Below are positions 47,179 to 59,859 of a stretch of DNA of 64,000 nucleotides, piece by piece (within the stretch, counting starts at the first letter, position 1; each line of letters starts with the position of its first letter). This DNA comes from Erythrophleum ivorense (lineage: Eukaryota > Streptophyta > Magnoliopsida > Fabales > Fabaceae): the NCBI GenBank assembly GCA_026724425.1, contig JAIUCV010000002.1:7135001-7199000 (forward strand), given 5' to 3'. Position numbers and translations under genes: made by a program. The notes under the pieces are model-generated. The model was not told the origin of the DNA. It ran no database searches and saw only the letters and a program-made list of their open reading frames with translations.

Positions 47179-49549
47179 CACCACTGCTGCGCTCGGAATT
47201 CCAAAGTCTTGAACCTCCACAATTCCAAATTTGCTTCTTCAAATTGAGGTTGCGCCTTACCTCAGAACTCTTTTCAATTCACAAGATTATGTGCAATGTA
47301 TAAAAATTTCTTAGGTACTTTCCCCGGTCAAATGTGATTGTCACAATTAAATAAACTTACACGTGTCCGCGCGAGCATCACATTAGTACGTAACTATCAC
47401 AGCCCACAGATCTGTTTGCTAAAATTGCAGGAGGAATAATTTATTAATTTAAAAATTTACACTTGCCCCTGTCAGAAATTCAAACTAGTTAAGAATAAAA
47501 TGTGTGATTTTTTTCGCCTTATACACTAAACATTGAGGAGTGAAAATTAAATCTTTACATTTCTATTTTGTTTTCTTTTATATTTTACGCCTCAACTTGC
47601 TTAGAGATATTTAAAAAAAAGGAAGAAATTAAAAGGCGTGACCATTAATAATGCCTAAATATATATGTGATAACGAAAATAGTCATATCAGTTCGATTAA
47701 AAAAGGATAGTCGTATCAGAAATTCTAGTGTGAACCTGCGGAGCCACCTACCCCCGCTAGCATCTTAGTTCGGGAATAACAGCCACTCATTATGGATATG
47801 AAAATATTATGTATTTATTAAAAATAAAATAATATTTTATGAAATAATTATTTGCAATAATTAATAGTTTCCTAAAAAATTAATTTAATTCTTGAGTAGT
47901 TAAGAAATATAATTATAATAATAAATTTATTAAAAATACTATTTTATATTTAATAATTATTACACTATATTTAAGATACTTCATATTTTAAAATTAATAG
48001 TATGATTATTTGGAAAAAAATTATAATAAATTACTTTAAAAATTAAAATTATTTTTAAAAATTATCATTATCATCAACTTTTAAGAGATTTTATTATTAA
48101 TTTAAATTTTTTTATATCTAATAGTAAATCTTTTAAAATTAATAATAAAATTTCTTAAAGCCTTATGATAATAATGAATTTTATTAATAATTTTAATTTT
48201 TAAAATCTTTTATTATAAATATTTGATGATACTGATCTTCTTGTTATAATTTCCTAAAAAAAAAAAGAAGTCAACTTTTAATGATACGGGGCCATGCTTA
48301 ATGTTTAGTGATCGCTTCGAATAGGACAACGGCGCAAAATCCAGAGATGTTCCAACGGGGCAATGTGTGGAGCCTCAAATTAAAATTACTAAATTTAATA
48401 TGATAGATGACTCCTGAATTTGTTTTTTTTTTGGGTGAAAGACAACTCTTGAATTGTAGTAAATATTAGTACGTACTTTTTTATGAACTATGAAATGATT
48501 CAAAATTAATTGTTTAATACACTTAATCCAAAAAACAAGTGCCGTGTTTGAAAAATGGAAAGAGGTGGATTTTTGAGCTATTTCCTATTAAAATAATATT
48601 TTTTATTTAAAATTATAATTGCCAAAAATATTAATTTATATCTTTTTCTTTTTATAAAAAGAATCGTTAACATAGATACTAATTTTGTCTTTATTTTATT
48701 TTATTTTATTTTATAAGAAGGCGAGACTTGGCAAGCTACTAACATATCTACTAATAACCTGCATTTAATGCAATTGCTTCAAAATTCCCCCTCAAAAAAA
48801 TTGTACAGCTTCAAAACAAATTATAGTAAAAAAAAATAGTTTCTAATTATTATATAAATAAATAAATGAATTTTCAAACCAAATAACAAATCTTCACACT
48901 AACTCAATCTTTTATTTTATATCTCAATTATTCTTTTAAATTAGATTTTTTTTTTCGTCGAGCCAGTTCTATTCACAACATATTATAATAATAAGAAATT
49001 AATCGATCCCTTTTTATCTCCGACAAACAACAGATTCCCTTCTAATTTAGTCTAATTTCAAAAATAAATAAAAAATTTCATTGCCGGTTAAAAAAAGCAT
49101 AAATAATTTCAAAATATTTCATTACAGTAAAAGAATAATTAATTTAAAATATTAGTTAATATTTTCAGAATTTTTGAATTTATATTGTTTATTTTTTAAA
49201 AAAATTGTAATGAGAATGTTAAATTTTTGTAATAGAACTAAACATATTTAGTCAAAATTCAAAAATTAATTTAAAAATTTTAAATTTTTTATTAATTTAA
49301 TAACAATATTGTAATTGCATTACAACATAAGTAGCTTGCCAAGCCTGTAAAAAAGTTAGAGGCTACTATAAAATTACAAAAAAAAAAAAGGAAAATTAAT
49401 ACTTATATCACCAACTTTTCTATAAAAAAAAAGATATAAATAAATATTTTTATTAGATATGATTTTAAATAAAAGATATTATTTTAATAAAAAATGACTC
49501 AAAAATCATAAATAACTTTCCTTTAGGTAAAGAATCCACTTAGGCTCCG
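47179..49549. other. intergenic DNA with no supported gene
   Basis: AT-rich DNA between the MATE promoter and the LINE. It holds a foldback at 47,998-48,240 (listed) and many short A/T runs. No coding frame is recognisable. Confidence 0.5.
47998..48240. repeat. foldback MITE-like hairpin with arms of about 100 bp
   Basis: The left arm contains TTTTAAGAGATTTTATTATT and AAAAATTAAAATTATT. The right arm read in reverse complement contains TTTAAGAAATTTTATTATTA and AAAAATTAAAATTATTA. An AGTAT[GC]AT pair sits at the outer ends and the loop is only about 25-30 bp. No TIR family is recognised. Confidence 0.65.
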
Positions 49550-49559
49550 TTTGGTACAA

Positions 49560-52500
49560 AGGTGCCAAATGAGACTAAAAAACAAAACAAAGAAACCCAA
49601 CGCAAGCTAGTCAATCACATTCACCAAATCTAAAAGCACAGGGCAAAAGCCAGGTGGCATAGAAAGAGCTTTCTTTGTGAGTTTGTTGGCCCCTTCATTT
49701 TGATTGCGAGAAATATGCTTTGATGTCGACCTGCTAATCCTGTTGCAACCATTTTTTAGTCTCATTTATAATGGTCTTGTCTGAATGAACTTCCCTACAT
49801 CCTTTATTAATCAGATTGACAGCCTGAAGGGAATCCATCCTAAGTTAGAGCTTGTGAAAACCCCCCTCCCACGTTCGTTTCAAGCCCATATAGCAGCCCT
49901 ATAATTCAGCACTCAGAGAATCCCCATTAATAGTGAACACCCCATGCTTCTCAAGTTTCCAATGAATTCTCTTAGTACCGTCAACCATCATAATGCGTTC
50001 GGTTCCTTCTAGAATCTTATCCCAATTACTCTTAATACCACACCAGAGCCTAGATCCAAGTCTATTTTTCTCAACATTAGGAATCAAGTCATTATCGCAC
50101 TTGTATTTACTTCTAATCACTTTGGCTCATAACTCATCTTTCTTATGCATCAAGCCCCATCTAGCTTTTATAAGTAACGCTCGGTTCTGGAGGTGAGCAT
50201 GGCGGAGAGCCTAAGGCCCTCATGCTTTTTATCCTTACAAACCTCATTCCAAGCGACCAAGTGAATTCGCTTCCTCTTGTCTAAAGATGACAGACGACGT
50301 AAGAGTATGCCGAGCTGCAAAGGAGAGACAATTAGCTTTCCAAGCGTTCAATCGTTGTTTTACCTTGTTAACCGCATATTGATACATGGCCTTGGAGACC
50401 CGGTCATGATGAAGCGAGACCCCAAGGTATTTACCCAGATCTGAAGTTATGGAGAAACCCAGAAGCTCGCTAAGCTGGGTGCTTCTGTGATGATTGACAT
50501 TCTTAGAAAAGAAAACACGTGTCTTGGCTTGGTTCACTTTCTGTCCAGAAGCTTTACAAAAAATATCAAGATAGTTTTTAGTAACACTGACTTGATCAAC
50601 AGCCGCCTCTGCAAAGATCACCAAGTCATCTACAAAGAAGAGATGAGAGATAGGTGGCCCGTCTTTGTTCAATCTAATTGGTCTCCAGGTCTCCCTCTAA
50701 ATCTCTTCCTGTATCAGATGAACAAGTTTTTCGATACAAATAACAAAGAGATAAGGAGAGATTGGGTCACCTTGGCGAATGCCACGGGTTGGGGCAAATT
50801 CTTCAATCTGACTTCCATCCCAAAGAATTTGCATGAACGGAGAGGAGAGACAATGACCCAAAATATTCACCATATGTTTATGCAAGTTCAACTCGTGAAG
50901 GCAAACTCCCATCTAACACAATTATAGGATTTTTTGAGATCGATTTTAATGGCCATAAAACCTTTCTTGCCCTTCATACTTTTCATGGAATGAATGACTT
51001 CTTGCGCGATAATAACATTATCCGAACTCACCCTCCCTGGTACAAAGCTAGCTTGATTCGGAGCAATAATATTAGGGAGGAATTCTTTAATCCTATTTGA
51101 CATGACCTTCATAATTGCTTTGTAAATAACATTACCTAAACTTATAGGGTGAAAGTCTCTAATAGTTTCAGGCTGTTCCTTTTTCGGGATAAGCACGAGC
51201 AAAGTATAATTAATCTCCTTGATCAAGGAAGGGTTAGCAAACACTTGTTTAATAAATTGCATAACAGAGGGGCCAACTTGTTGCCATTGGCTTTGGAAAA
51301 ACAACGCATTGAGACCATCTGGACCTGGAGATTTCAGAGCCCCCTTGTCAAAAATAGTCCGTTTGATCTCCTCTGAGTGAAACTCCTTCCCAAAATTAGC
51401 TAAAGTGTTGACATCAATGAGAGGATAGGAAACCTTGCAAGGCATTAAGCAATAATTGTTTTCCTCTTCCTTGAACAGTTCTTGGAAGAAGGAGAGAGCA
51501 GTTTTTTTAATGTCTTCCACTTCATACATCCAGTCACCATTATCATTCAAAAGAGCCTCAATTTTATTTCGCTTCCTCCTTACATTAACTCAAGAATGAA
51601 AATATCTAGTATTCTGATATCTCAAAATAAACCATTCACACTTTGCTTTTTGTGCCCACATCATATCTTCTTGAATGATGGTCTCTTCAAGCTCCACCTA
51701 TAGCCTCTTTTGAAGCTCGTCAAGCGATTTCATGTTACAACAGTATTTAGGCAAGTTCAAGAGGCCCTCAAGTCTATTGAAAAGATTGCGTTTCCTTTGT
51801 TTTAGGTGGCTAAAAACATCTATTTTCCAACCTTGGATAGTTTCAGTGAACACAATAACATTATCCCTCCAGTCTCCATTAATATCCCAAGTATTACAAA
51901 TAAATCTCTCAAAATCCTCATGCAACACCCAAGATGCCATAAACGAAAAAGGTATTTCTTTATGAGGACGTTGACCATTCTCCTCTTCCAATTTCAACAA
52001 TAAGGGTATGTGGTCAGATTTGAAGAAGTGAAGATTAAAAGCAGTAGCATTCGAAAATGAGACTTTGAAGGAGTCATTAACGAGAATTCTATCAATTTTG
52101 CTTTCGTGGCTCCCTCTCTTCCAGGAATAGTAGGGGCCTTTACATTGTAAATCAGAAACTCCTAACTCTTCAATACCTAGCAAAGTCCTTATCAATAAAG
52201 TTGGCATTACGATTCTGCGTTTTTCGGTCATGCATAAAGACAGTGCAATTAAAATCGCCTCTAATGCACCAAGGCCCTTGGATTGAAGCATTGAGTGTTC
52301 GAAGTTCATTCCACACCACTCTTCGTTTGACCATATTTGGACTCGCATAGACAGCAGTGAAAAACTTTCGAACATTACCTTTATTCAGACAAAGGTGAAT
52401 AAATTGGTCCTGGGAGGCTATCACCTCAAAGTTCCAATTTTCAGAGTTCCATAACACCCACAAACCTCCACTAAAACCCCTAGCATCCACCACTGTGGTT

Positions 52501-52664
52501 TTATTGAAACCCAAAGCGCGGGCAATTCTTTGAGCTCTATCGCCATTAGCTCTAGTCTACAAAACTGCAACAAAATCTAGTTTATGCTTCTTAGATAATT
52601 CTTTGACCAAGTCAGGAAATGACTTGGATCCGGTTCCTCTACTATTCTAGAAGAGGAAATTCAT
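49560..52664 (-). pseudogene. LINE ORF2: endonuclease, reverse transcriptase and RNase H, inactive
   Basis: ORF2 begins MNFLF at 52,664, with a stop where the conserved tryptophan of the WN.RG motif is expected. The endonuclease segment has GGLWVLWNSENW, RGDFNCT and SDHIPLLLKL. The reverse transcriptase has KSPGPDGLNALFFQ, PNQASFVPGR, RGIRQGDPISPYLFV and the active-site FVDDLVIFAE. Next come RIHLVAWNEVC and SKYKCDN words. The RNase H part has LRMDSLQAVNLINKG and RNQNEGANKLTKKAL-like text after allowing frame changes. Between WCGIKSNWDKILEG and the RNase H start, the long zinc-binding connector of plant L1 elements is mostly absent, so an internal deletion lies near 49,960-50,000. Multiple stops and shifts make it non-functional. 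Confidence 0.88.
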
Positions 52665-52699
52665 TTAAATTCTGAGAGTTAAGGAGGTGGGGATTTAGT

Positions 52700-53640
52700 C
52701 CCCGAATCTACCATAGCCAAGTTGGCATCTTCATGTTACGTTACGCTCTGCTTGACAATGAGGGTCTTTGAAATATCCACATGATCATTAACACCACAAG
52801 TAGTGCTTTCTGATTGCAAATTATAACCCACCTCATTCGATTGGCCCACAGAATCCGAGTCCATGTTAACATCTCTGCCAGCACTAAGCTTCTGCTCAGA
52901 AGAAGAGTTACCCAATTCATTATCCTGGTCTAAAGGCTCAAAAGGATTTGAGATTTTGAGAGAAGCATGGTTTGTAATAGGTGGACTTGGGGAGTTGGGC
53001 CTTTCACCGGGCCCTGTCTTGGTCCCACCTTATTCTCTTTCCCTTCGTTTCTTTTATTGTCCACTTGATACTTTTTTGAAATAATAGTTACCCACGATTT
53101 GTTGTTACTCACATCTTTGGCAAACTTTCGACTTCTCATCATGCCTCTAAATTCTCTCTCCCTTCCTCCAAGTTTTCTTCCAAAGTTTTCGGATTTGTTA
53201 GACCCAATCGAATCCTTATTCAATGCCCATCTCGGCTAAAATCTTAATTTATCCAGCTAAATCTTTTCATTATGAACCGAAGCTTTACCAGATTTTTGCT
53301 TCCCCTCTAAGTCATTCCCATTTAACGTCTTAGAATCCCTTGAATCTCGGTTATTTATTCTAACCGATTTGCCTCGCTCCAATCATTGCGAAGAATTTGC
53401 TCGCCCTCCATGATTCACGAGAAAATTCGATCTCCTCCCTACTGGTCGTTTGAACAAATTTCTCGAACCAAACTTTGGCGTTGCTGTTGACGGCCCTCCA
53501 CCTTTCACCACCATGACCCGATTCTCTGGCTACTCGTCTTCACGTGGTCTCTTCTATGATTCCACACTCTTCTTTTTCCATACAAGCATCTTCTTGGGCA
53601 TCATTATAGCCTTTTACATCCTTGACATTCTCGAACCCTT
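52700..53640 (-). pseudogene. LINE ORF1 tail, degraded
   Basis: Minus-strand frames read MVVKGGGPSTATPKFGSRN and, after a gap, WVTIISKKYQVDNKRNEGKE; they are basic and low in hydrophobic residues, like the C-terminal part of plant L1 ORF1 proteins. The N-terminal DUF4283-type domain and zinc knuckle are not visible, so the 5' end is truncated or was lost. Confidence 0.55.
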
Positions 53641-54391
53641 CCTCCCTTATATCTTTATATTTTTTTATTTATTATATTATTATTTTAATTATTAAATTAT
53701 TTTTTTAAAAATAAAGATAAATTTTTTTTTAATTTTATCTACTTCTACCTACCAATTTTTTTCATTTCTTTTCTTATTTCTTCTTTCAACCAAACAAACC
53801 CTTAGAATACCAAATCAAAATGAACTTTCTATCAATTATATGGTTAAAATTATGAGATAATTTTTTTAATTGTTTATAGTATTTTCACTCAGACAGGAGA
53901 GTAACCATGGCTTAGCTGATGTTAAAAGAAACAATTAGAAAGCATACACTATCCAAAGAAACACCCGTCTATGGAGGCAAAAAACGGATTATAAGAAACT
54001 TGAAAGATTTAGGCTTTGATTTTGTGGTGAGTTGAGGCACGAATTTTACTTTTTTTCTTATCTTAAATCAACAACTGTGAATCACATTTCAGTATAGGCA
54101 GGTTATCAAAATTAATTAAAATGGAAACTTTCACGTTCAGCATCACCTTTGTATCAAATACGTTGCACTTTTCCCTTTTCAAGTGTCAACTAAACGGGCT
54201 CTAAACAAAACACAATACTATATTTGCGACAGTAAGTTGAGTTAATAAAAGCACCTTATCATGAGCACTCACCTCTACGCATTCTTTGGTATGATTGGAA
54301 GAGGGGGGAAAAATAGTAGACGAACTATCATTTATTTTGTTTGATATGATAGGAAAAAAATATAGAAATGTTTTGTATGTTTAATGAAATT

Positions 54392-54423
<32 letters not shown>

Positions 54424-57400
54424 AGACGTTAAATTATTTTAATATTTTTTACCTAATTAAATATATTTGTCATAAATATAATTTACATCACGTCTGTCTA
54501 TTTATTTATATTAATATAAGCATATATTTTGTTATGTTATTTTTTATTTATAATTAAAATCCAAAATTTTTTGTCTTTTTTCTTCTTTATTGTGTTGGCA
54601 ACACAAACAACGTTAATCCCACCATTTCCTTTCCACCAAAGGACGTCGTTACGGTAAAGAGTTTCTCTTTCTTCCTTCATCCATTTAGGGATGCACTCAA
54701 AATTAGTAAGTCCCACACATTGGTTTTCCTTCATAATTCTTTATTTTCCCTCCTATTTAAACATATTAAGCAAAACAAAGATAGAATTTCTCCACCATTT
54801 CTTTTCATTTCCTTCTTCTCTCCTATCAGACAATGCACTAATTTCTCTTTGAAGTTGCCGTACATTAATCTCTTTCGTATTGAAAGAATAAAATATAATT
54901 TTATTTATTTTGATCAAAATATCTTTATACATTACTATTTATTTAATATAATAAGTATTAAATATATATTTGATCAATATAAAATAATTATTTTTAATTT
55001 ATAAATTTCAACACAAAATAATAACATTAAAATAAAAATTTAAGAAATAATTTTTTTAATTTAAATTTTTAATAAAGGAAATTAATATTTTTTAAAAAAA
55101 TATTTTTATTATCTTTTAACTTTAAGAGAGATTTATATAAATTTTTATAATAGGGTGAATATTATGTAATTTAGGCAATGCATTGTAAGTTGCAGTGCCA
55201 ATATGAAAAGGCAACAGCCAGATCCAACAGTTACCCTCAGCACATGGCAGCATGAGGAAGACATTAGGAATTGCTTCTCCATTTTCATAAAATTGGGGGT
55301 CCAATTATAATGTCCATTGATGCTCATGTAAAATCACTGGTTGAATGCAATTGAGAAGAGTGGTTAAAGCCAATAACATCCGCCATTATTCTGATAAGGG
55401 GCGAGCTTGATGTCAAAGATCAAACAAGAGTGCTTATTATAGGCCTTTTGCATAAACAACCTGAGCTGAAAAGTCTAGCATATTCTGAGACACAAATGGA
55501 AAGCCCTCTTTTTTCTATTTTTTTTATAAGATAGTCAAAACTTTTTATTAATATAGTCAAAACTAGAACCCAACTACGGCTTTCTTTTGTCTTCAACACA
55601 AATTCAACTATGGTTCTCCTATTATATCACTTTGATTGTGGACCCTACAAAACACTCCAATGACCAAGCGATGGATAGGGTCGATGAGGCGTACAAGCTA
55701 GAGTTGCTGATTTCATCTTAATTTCTTCTTCATGCCCCTAATATATATATATATATATATATATTGGTCTTTCTTTTCAATTAATAAACTGACTGATTCT
55801 TTGATATTAGATAATTTTGATGGATGGATGATTTTATATTGCGCCACCAATTTGCACAGCATTCTACTTATTGACTGAATATGCATGTATGGAACTCCTA
55901 ACTATAATTAATTACAGACACGTAAATGAAAGCACAACAATTGTATTAAGAGTGGACTTAGATTAAATCGAGTTGAGTTGGGTGTCAATTTTGTCTAAAA
56001 TCTAACTCGGTTGAATGTGGGCAAAAATTTTTTTAGCTTGCAACTTAAGTATGTCCCAATTGTGGCTATGCCATGGCTAAGTTAGTTGGATCTATTAAGC
56101 CAAAATAGAGCTTTCTCTTTTTTAATTTTAAAATTTTGAAGACTCATTTCTTTTTATATATTCAATTATTTTGAATATATGATTATTTATTTTGATATAC
56201 TTTTTTAAGATTTATGCGATGAATGTGAAAAAAAATAAATTCAAAGAAAGATATAAAAAGAAAATGTAAGTATAGAAGTTAAAATTTTAAAATATGATAA
56301 CTTGAAGTATGATGGTTTAATCGGATGATTTTTTTTTTTTGAAATGGATGTGATGGAAACAGTCAAAGGTGGGTTCTTTAACTATTTTCTTCCAAAAAAA
56401 AGTTGTTTATTATTTTAATTTTAAATTTGTTGCTTTCAAATTCAAAAAATGTGTTTTTATTTTTTTTTTGAATGTAATAATCATAATCAGGAAGTCCTTG
56501 ATCATTTTGGCTATTTACAATTTGTAAAACATATTTAAAAATTATTGGCTAAAATTATACAATAACCTTTAAAATAAGATTTTTTTTTCATTTAAATCCC
56601 TAAAACTTTTTAACTTTTTATATTTACCATTAGACGGGGTGGGCTTCATTGGCTTGGCAATTGGCTCGACATCTAACCTAGCCTAACAAAGTAGCCCCGC
56701 CCATGATATCCTTTTCTTATTTTTTACCTGGCCTGACGCAACGTGGTCAAATAACATTAAGTAAGTCCGACAATTAGACTAACTAGGTATCCCTAGTTAT
56801 TGCTTGAGCAAAGATGTTTGTGTTGTAAACATTTTCTAATAAAAGTACTCCCAGTTGGTTCCCCATACGCCAAACCTGCTAGTCTCTTTGACGTTTTGAT
56901 TTCACGTGGTTATAAAAGTCACTAATTCAACCTGGCTGGGGAGTAACTCCCTCAAGTTGTTCTTTTTAAAATACGTTTATTTATGGTTTCGACTAAATAA
57001 TCTATATCCACCAACCCAAAAACAATACCGAAATGAAAATGAAATGAGAACTCCATTAGTCCATTCCACATATGTATTGCGTTTCAGAGTTCATAAATTA
57101 CATCACCGATGAAGTTAGCGGAAGCAAAAAGGCAAAGTCCAACACTAACACCTTCTGTTTTGGACACGCTGCTTTTGGCTAAACACTAAAAGCTCAGACA
57201 TTTTGGCTTGGCTGGTGTGCTAACAAAACATTATTACAAGGGAAACTCTATCACAAAGCTGAAGTTCTAATGAAAATATAAAGCGATATAACAATATATC
57301 ATCAATATTTGAGCACCAAGGTTGGTTAAAAGCAGTGGAAAATGTTAATAATGCGTCTCCCATAGCCAAGAATGCAATTTGGGACAGTCTAAAAAAAAAT

Positions 57401-57633
57401 TAAGAAAATACGCACCTGACTTCCTGGGTTTAATTAGATGCCATTTGCTTGGTAATTTTTTTTATTTTGGTATTAGATCACGTTACACATATTCTAGACG
57501 ACATTAATTAGAGGTCAAAGGTTACAGAGACACTTTAAATACCAAAGCCCGCCCATCCGGTTTCCCAATCTAAAATCTCTCATGAGATAATTCTAAAAAA
57601 GGATAAGCATACCCAAAAAATCAACTAAATACA
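53641..57633. other. intergenic DNA upstream of the proline-rich gene, including a duplicated block
   Basis: No gene is supported. The segment 54,190-55,360 is duplicated at the right end of the window (listed). (TA)n runs lie near 54,397-54,422 and 55,741-55,764. A CTTTAAATACC word near 57,533 is a weak TATA candidate for the gene at 57,634. Confidence 0.5.
54190..55360. repeat. duplicated block, left copy (partner 61.06-62.51 kb)
   Basis: Matching landmarks with the right copy include GAGTTAATAAAAGCACC against GAGTTAACATAAGCACC, the AATATAATAAGTATTAAATA core, AACTTTAA, GCCAATATGAAA, AGATCCAACAG, AGGAATTGC.TCTCCATTTTC and TTGATGCTCA. A member of the dispersed AT-rich family sits inside both copies. 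Confidence 0.85.
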
Positions 57634-58473
57634 ATGGGTTATCCATACTACTCTCCCCCTCCACCACCCTCTCCAGTCCTTTATTACTCTTCTCCCCCTC
57701 CTCCTTCACCACCACCACCATCCCCTCCAATCTATTGTCCAAGCTATCATCATCCACCACCTCCTCCAGTCCCTTATCTATACTCTTCTCCCCCTCCTCC
57801 TCCTTTACCACCACCGCCACCACCACCATCTCCTCCAATCTATTATCCAAGCTATCATCATCCACCACCTCCTCCAGTCCCTTATCTACACTCTTCTCCC
57901 CCTCCTCCTCCTTTACCACCACCACCATCTCCTCCAATCTATTATCCAAGCTATCATCATCCACCACCTCCTCCTCCTTCACCGCCGCCTCCATCGCCAC
58001 CTCCTCCAATCCTTTATCCATGCTATTATCCTCATCCACCACCACCCACATGCTCTTGCACATGTCCACCCATAAGCCCTCCTCCGCCGCCGCTGCCTAT
58101 TGCACCTTCTCCGTCTAATAATCATGATCACCACAACCACACAACAGTAATTGCCGTGTCAGTCTCAGTGGGTGGCTTCTTTTTGGCTTTTATCGCAATC
58201 GCTCTCTTCCTCTTTGCAAAGAAAAAGAAGCATGATCAAGGGTCGGTTCCTCCATCTCCATCTCCATATCCACCTCCACCTCCACCTCCACCACCACAAG
58301 TAATATGCGATGAGGAAGATGTAGAACATCGCCAGACCATCACTATTGGTTCACATGCCCAACAAACGCTTTCCATTGACGAAGACGTCGACATAATTGG
58401 AGATGTTGGTAGTGGTCACCTATTATTGCCGCGGCCACCGGACCATTCCTATCAACCGCCACCCCAAAAATAA
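57634..58473 (+). CDS. proline-rich single-pass membrane protein, TED7-like
   Basis: A single-exon gene of 279 aa. Residues 1-160 are almost entirely proline-rich repeats with SPPIYYPSYHHPPPP and PYLYSSPPPPPLPPPP units, about three copies of a unit of 33-36 residues. A His/Asn patch (HDHHNHT, 165-170) leads into a transmembrane helix (about 171-195, TVIAVSVSVGGFFLAFIAIA) and a KKKKH stop-transfer. A second proline run (206-221) and an acidic tail (ICDEEDVEHRQTI, SIDEDVDIIG) follow. The layout of proline-rich N-part, single helix and acidic C-tail matches TRACHEARY ELEMENT DIFFERENTIATION-RELATED 7-type proteins, which in other plants associate with secondary-wall cellulose synthase. The C-tail match is only partial, so another proline-rich membrane protein is possible. 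No clear signal peptide is seen. The overlapping minus-strand frame is a shadow of the repeats. Confidence 0.75.
   Translation: MGYPYYSPPPPPSPVLYYSSPPPPSPPPPSPPIYCPSYHHPPPPPVPYLYSSPPPPPLPPPPPPPSPPIYYPSYHHPPPPPVPYLHSSPPPPPLPPPPSPPIYYPSYHHPPPPPPSPPPPSPPPPILYPCYYPHPPPPTCSCTCPPISPPPPPLPIAPSPSNNHDHHNHTTVIAVSVSVGGFFLAFIAIALFLFAKKKKHDQGSVPPSPSPYPPPPPPPPPQVICDEEDVEHRQTITIGSHAQQTLSIDEDVDIIGDVGSGHLLLPRPPDHSYQPPPQK
57700..58020 (+). repeat. in-frame tandem repeat within the proline-rich gene
   Basis: CCTCCAATCTATT.TCCAAG recurs at 57,724, 57,832 and 57,931, with a diverged unit near 58,002. Spacings are 108 and 99 bp, both multiples of three, so copy-number change keeps the reading frame. Confidence 0.85.
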
Positions 58474-59209
58474 TGCCCAACTCCGTAGCCTTTATATATA
58501 TGCATTCAGTCTTTTCAAAATCACACGCACCGCTTCATTTGCTATACCCATATGGAAACTTTATTATATTTAGCTGGTTTGTCCTAGTTGGCCTCTGGTT
58601 CTGTGAAGATTTTTAATTCTGTAGCTCATGAAATTGTTTGTTCTATAAGTTTAATTAACTTACGAAACAGTTTGTCAGTATGGTGCTGTTGTGTTTGGAG
58701 CAAATAAATCAGTGGAGGCTGCAAATCACATAAGTGTTTATGAAGCGACAACTTTTGCATATATTGAATGCATGAAGGAATAGATGCCAATTAAGTGTAT
58801 TTTGGCCGCCATTACGGAATGCATGTTTACACAATTTTTCTAGTTTTGTCGTTTTCCTAGTGCTGGTGAATGATGAAGGCTGTGTCAATTTAATTAGTTT
58901 CTGTCACTTACCCGACAAATTTCCAATTCAAAAGGAATACAACATATAAATATGAAAGTATTTATAGTAATTAGCTTTAAAATTGCAGTACGAGGACATT
59001 AATTCCTTTAAAATTGTAAAATTAAGTGTTGACCCAATCAAATAGATCTGATTAGGCCCGATCATTTCCCTCAAGAATAATATCAATTGAAGCACATCAA
59101 TTCTTAAAGTGGCAACGGTCTTTTTGGTTTAACGGTCATGTACCATACGACTTCCAAATTTTCAACTCATAACAACATTAATATGAAAAAATGTCTCATA
59201 TATAATATA
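58474..59209. other. 3' flank of the proline-rich gene
   Basis: No gene is supported. The proximal part should be the 3' UTR. Confidence 0.5.
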
Positions 59210-59706
59210 AGAAAGAATACTTTTTTTTTCCAACTTCTCAATTTTGAGAAGACCTTTTTAAGCCAAATACTCTTGGAATCAAATTAAACTGTATAGGATT
59301 ATGAATTCGGGAAATTCAGGTGTAATTTTTAAATTAACACATTAAGAAATCTGAGTGTAATGTTTTGAAATATTAAGGGAAGTGAACTATAAATATTATT
59401 GATCATTTTACAAATAAGGTAGCATATGTATTTGTTTTAAGGTGTATCCTCTTACTTGTGAAATGTGCCGGTGCAAATAAAGGGTCTTAAGTTTAATTTT
59501 TGTTGATGATTTTTTATTAATAGGCATTCAGTGTGGTGTACTGTGCTTTGAAGTTGAATCAACTTACTCAGTTCATAAATTTGTTGTCCTTCCAAAAAGA
59601 AAAGAATTATTTAACTATATTTAATTATAGCCATTATAAACAAAATTGCAAAACTAGCATTGACCAATAAATTTCAATTTTCTGTATATTCTTTCATTTA
59701 AGTGGG
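59210..59706. repeat. duplicated block, left copy (partner 62.52-64.0 kb)
   Basis: It runs from TCTCAATTTTGAGAAGA through CTTGGAATCAAATTAAAC, ACATTAAGAAAT, GATCATTTTACAAATAAGGT, CATAAAT and AAAAAGAAAAGAATTATTT to ACCAATAAATTTCAATTTT. The same series appears in the same order at 62,545-64,000, there interrupted by two insertions. Confidence 0.88.
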
Positions 59707-59859
59707 GTCAATGCTCGTTTTCTTAATCTGAACAGAAATTCCACACTTTCATTATTTATTTATGTAAAGATAACAATATTTGACCAAAGATGTTAGAAAG
59801 ACCAATGCAGAATGACCAAACAAATTAACAAGAACAGATTTGGAATTAAGAATTCGCAA

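Larger units (their letters stand above)
49550..53640 (-). mobile_element. decayed L1-type LINE
   Basis: Read on the minus strand the order is: ORF1 tail (about 53,640-52,700), endonuclease (from 52,664), reverse transcriptase (about 51,500-50,250), a remnant of the connector before the zinc-binding region (about 50,250-49,980) and RNase H (about 49,960-49,580). This is the order of plant L1 elements. Frames are broken by several stops and shifts. No poly(A) tail or target-site duplication is evident, so the 3' end is truncated or eroded. Base composition is clearly less AT-rich than the flanks, which marks the ends at about 53,640 and 49,550. Confidence 0.9.

Noticed and set aside
50487..50927. 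Plus-strand frame of 146 residues within the LINE
   Set aside because: It is antisense to the reverse transcriptase remnants on the minus strand.
57593..58069. Minus-strand frame of 158 residues rich in Glu and Val
   Set aside because: It is the antisense of the proline-rich repeat; CCN codons read backward give Gly/Glu/Val-type codons. No independent support.
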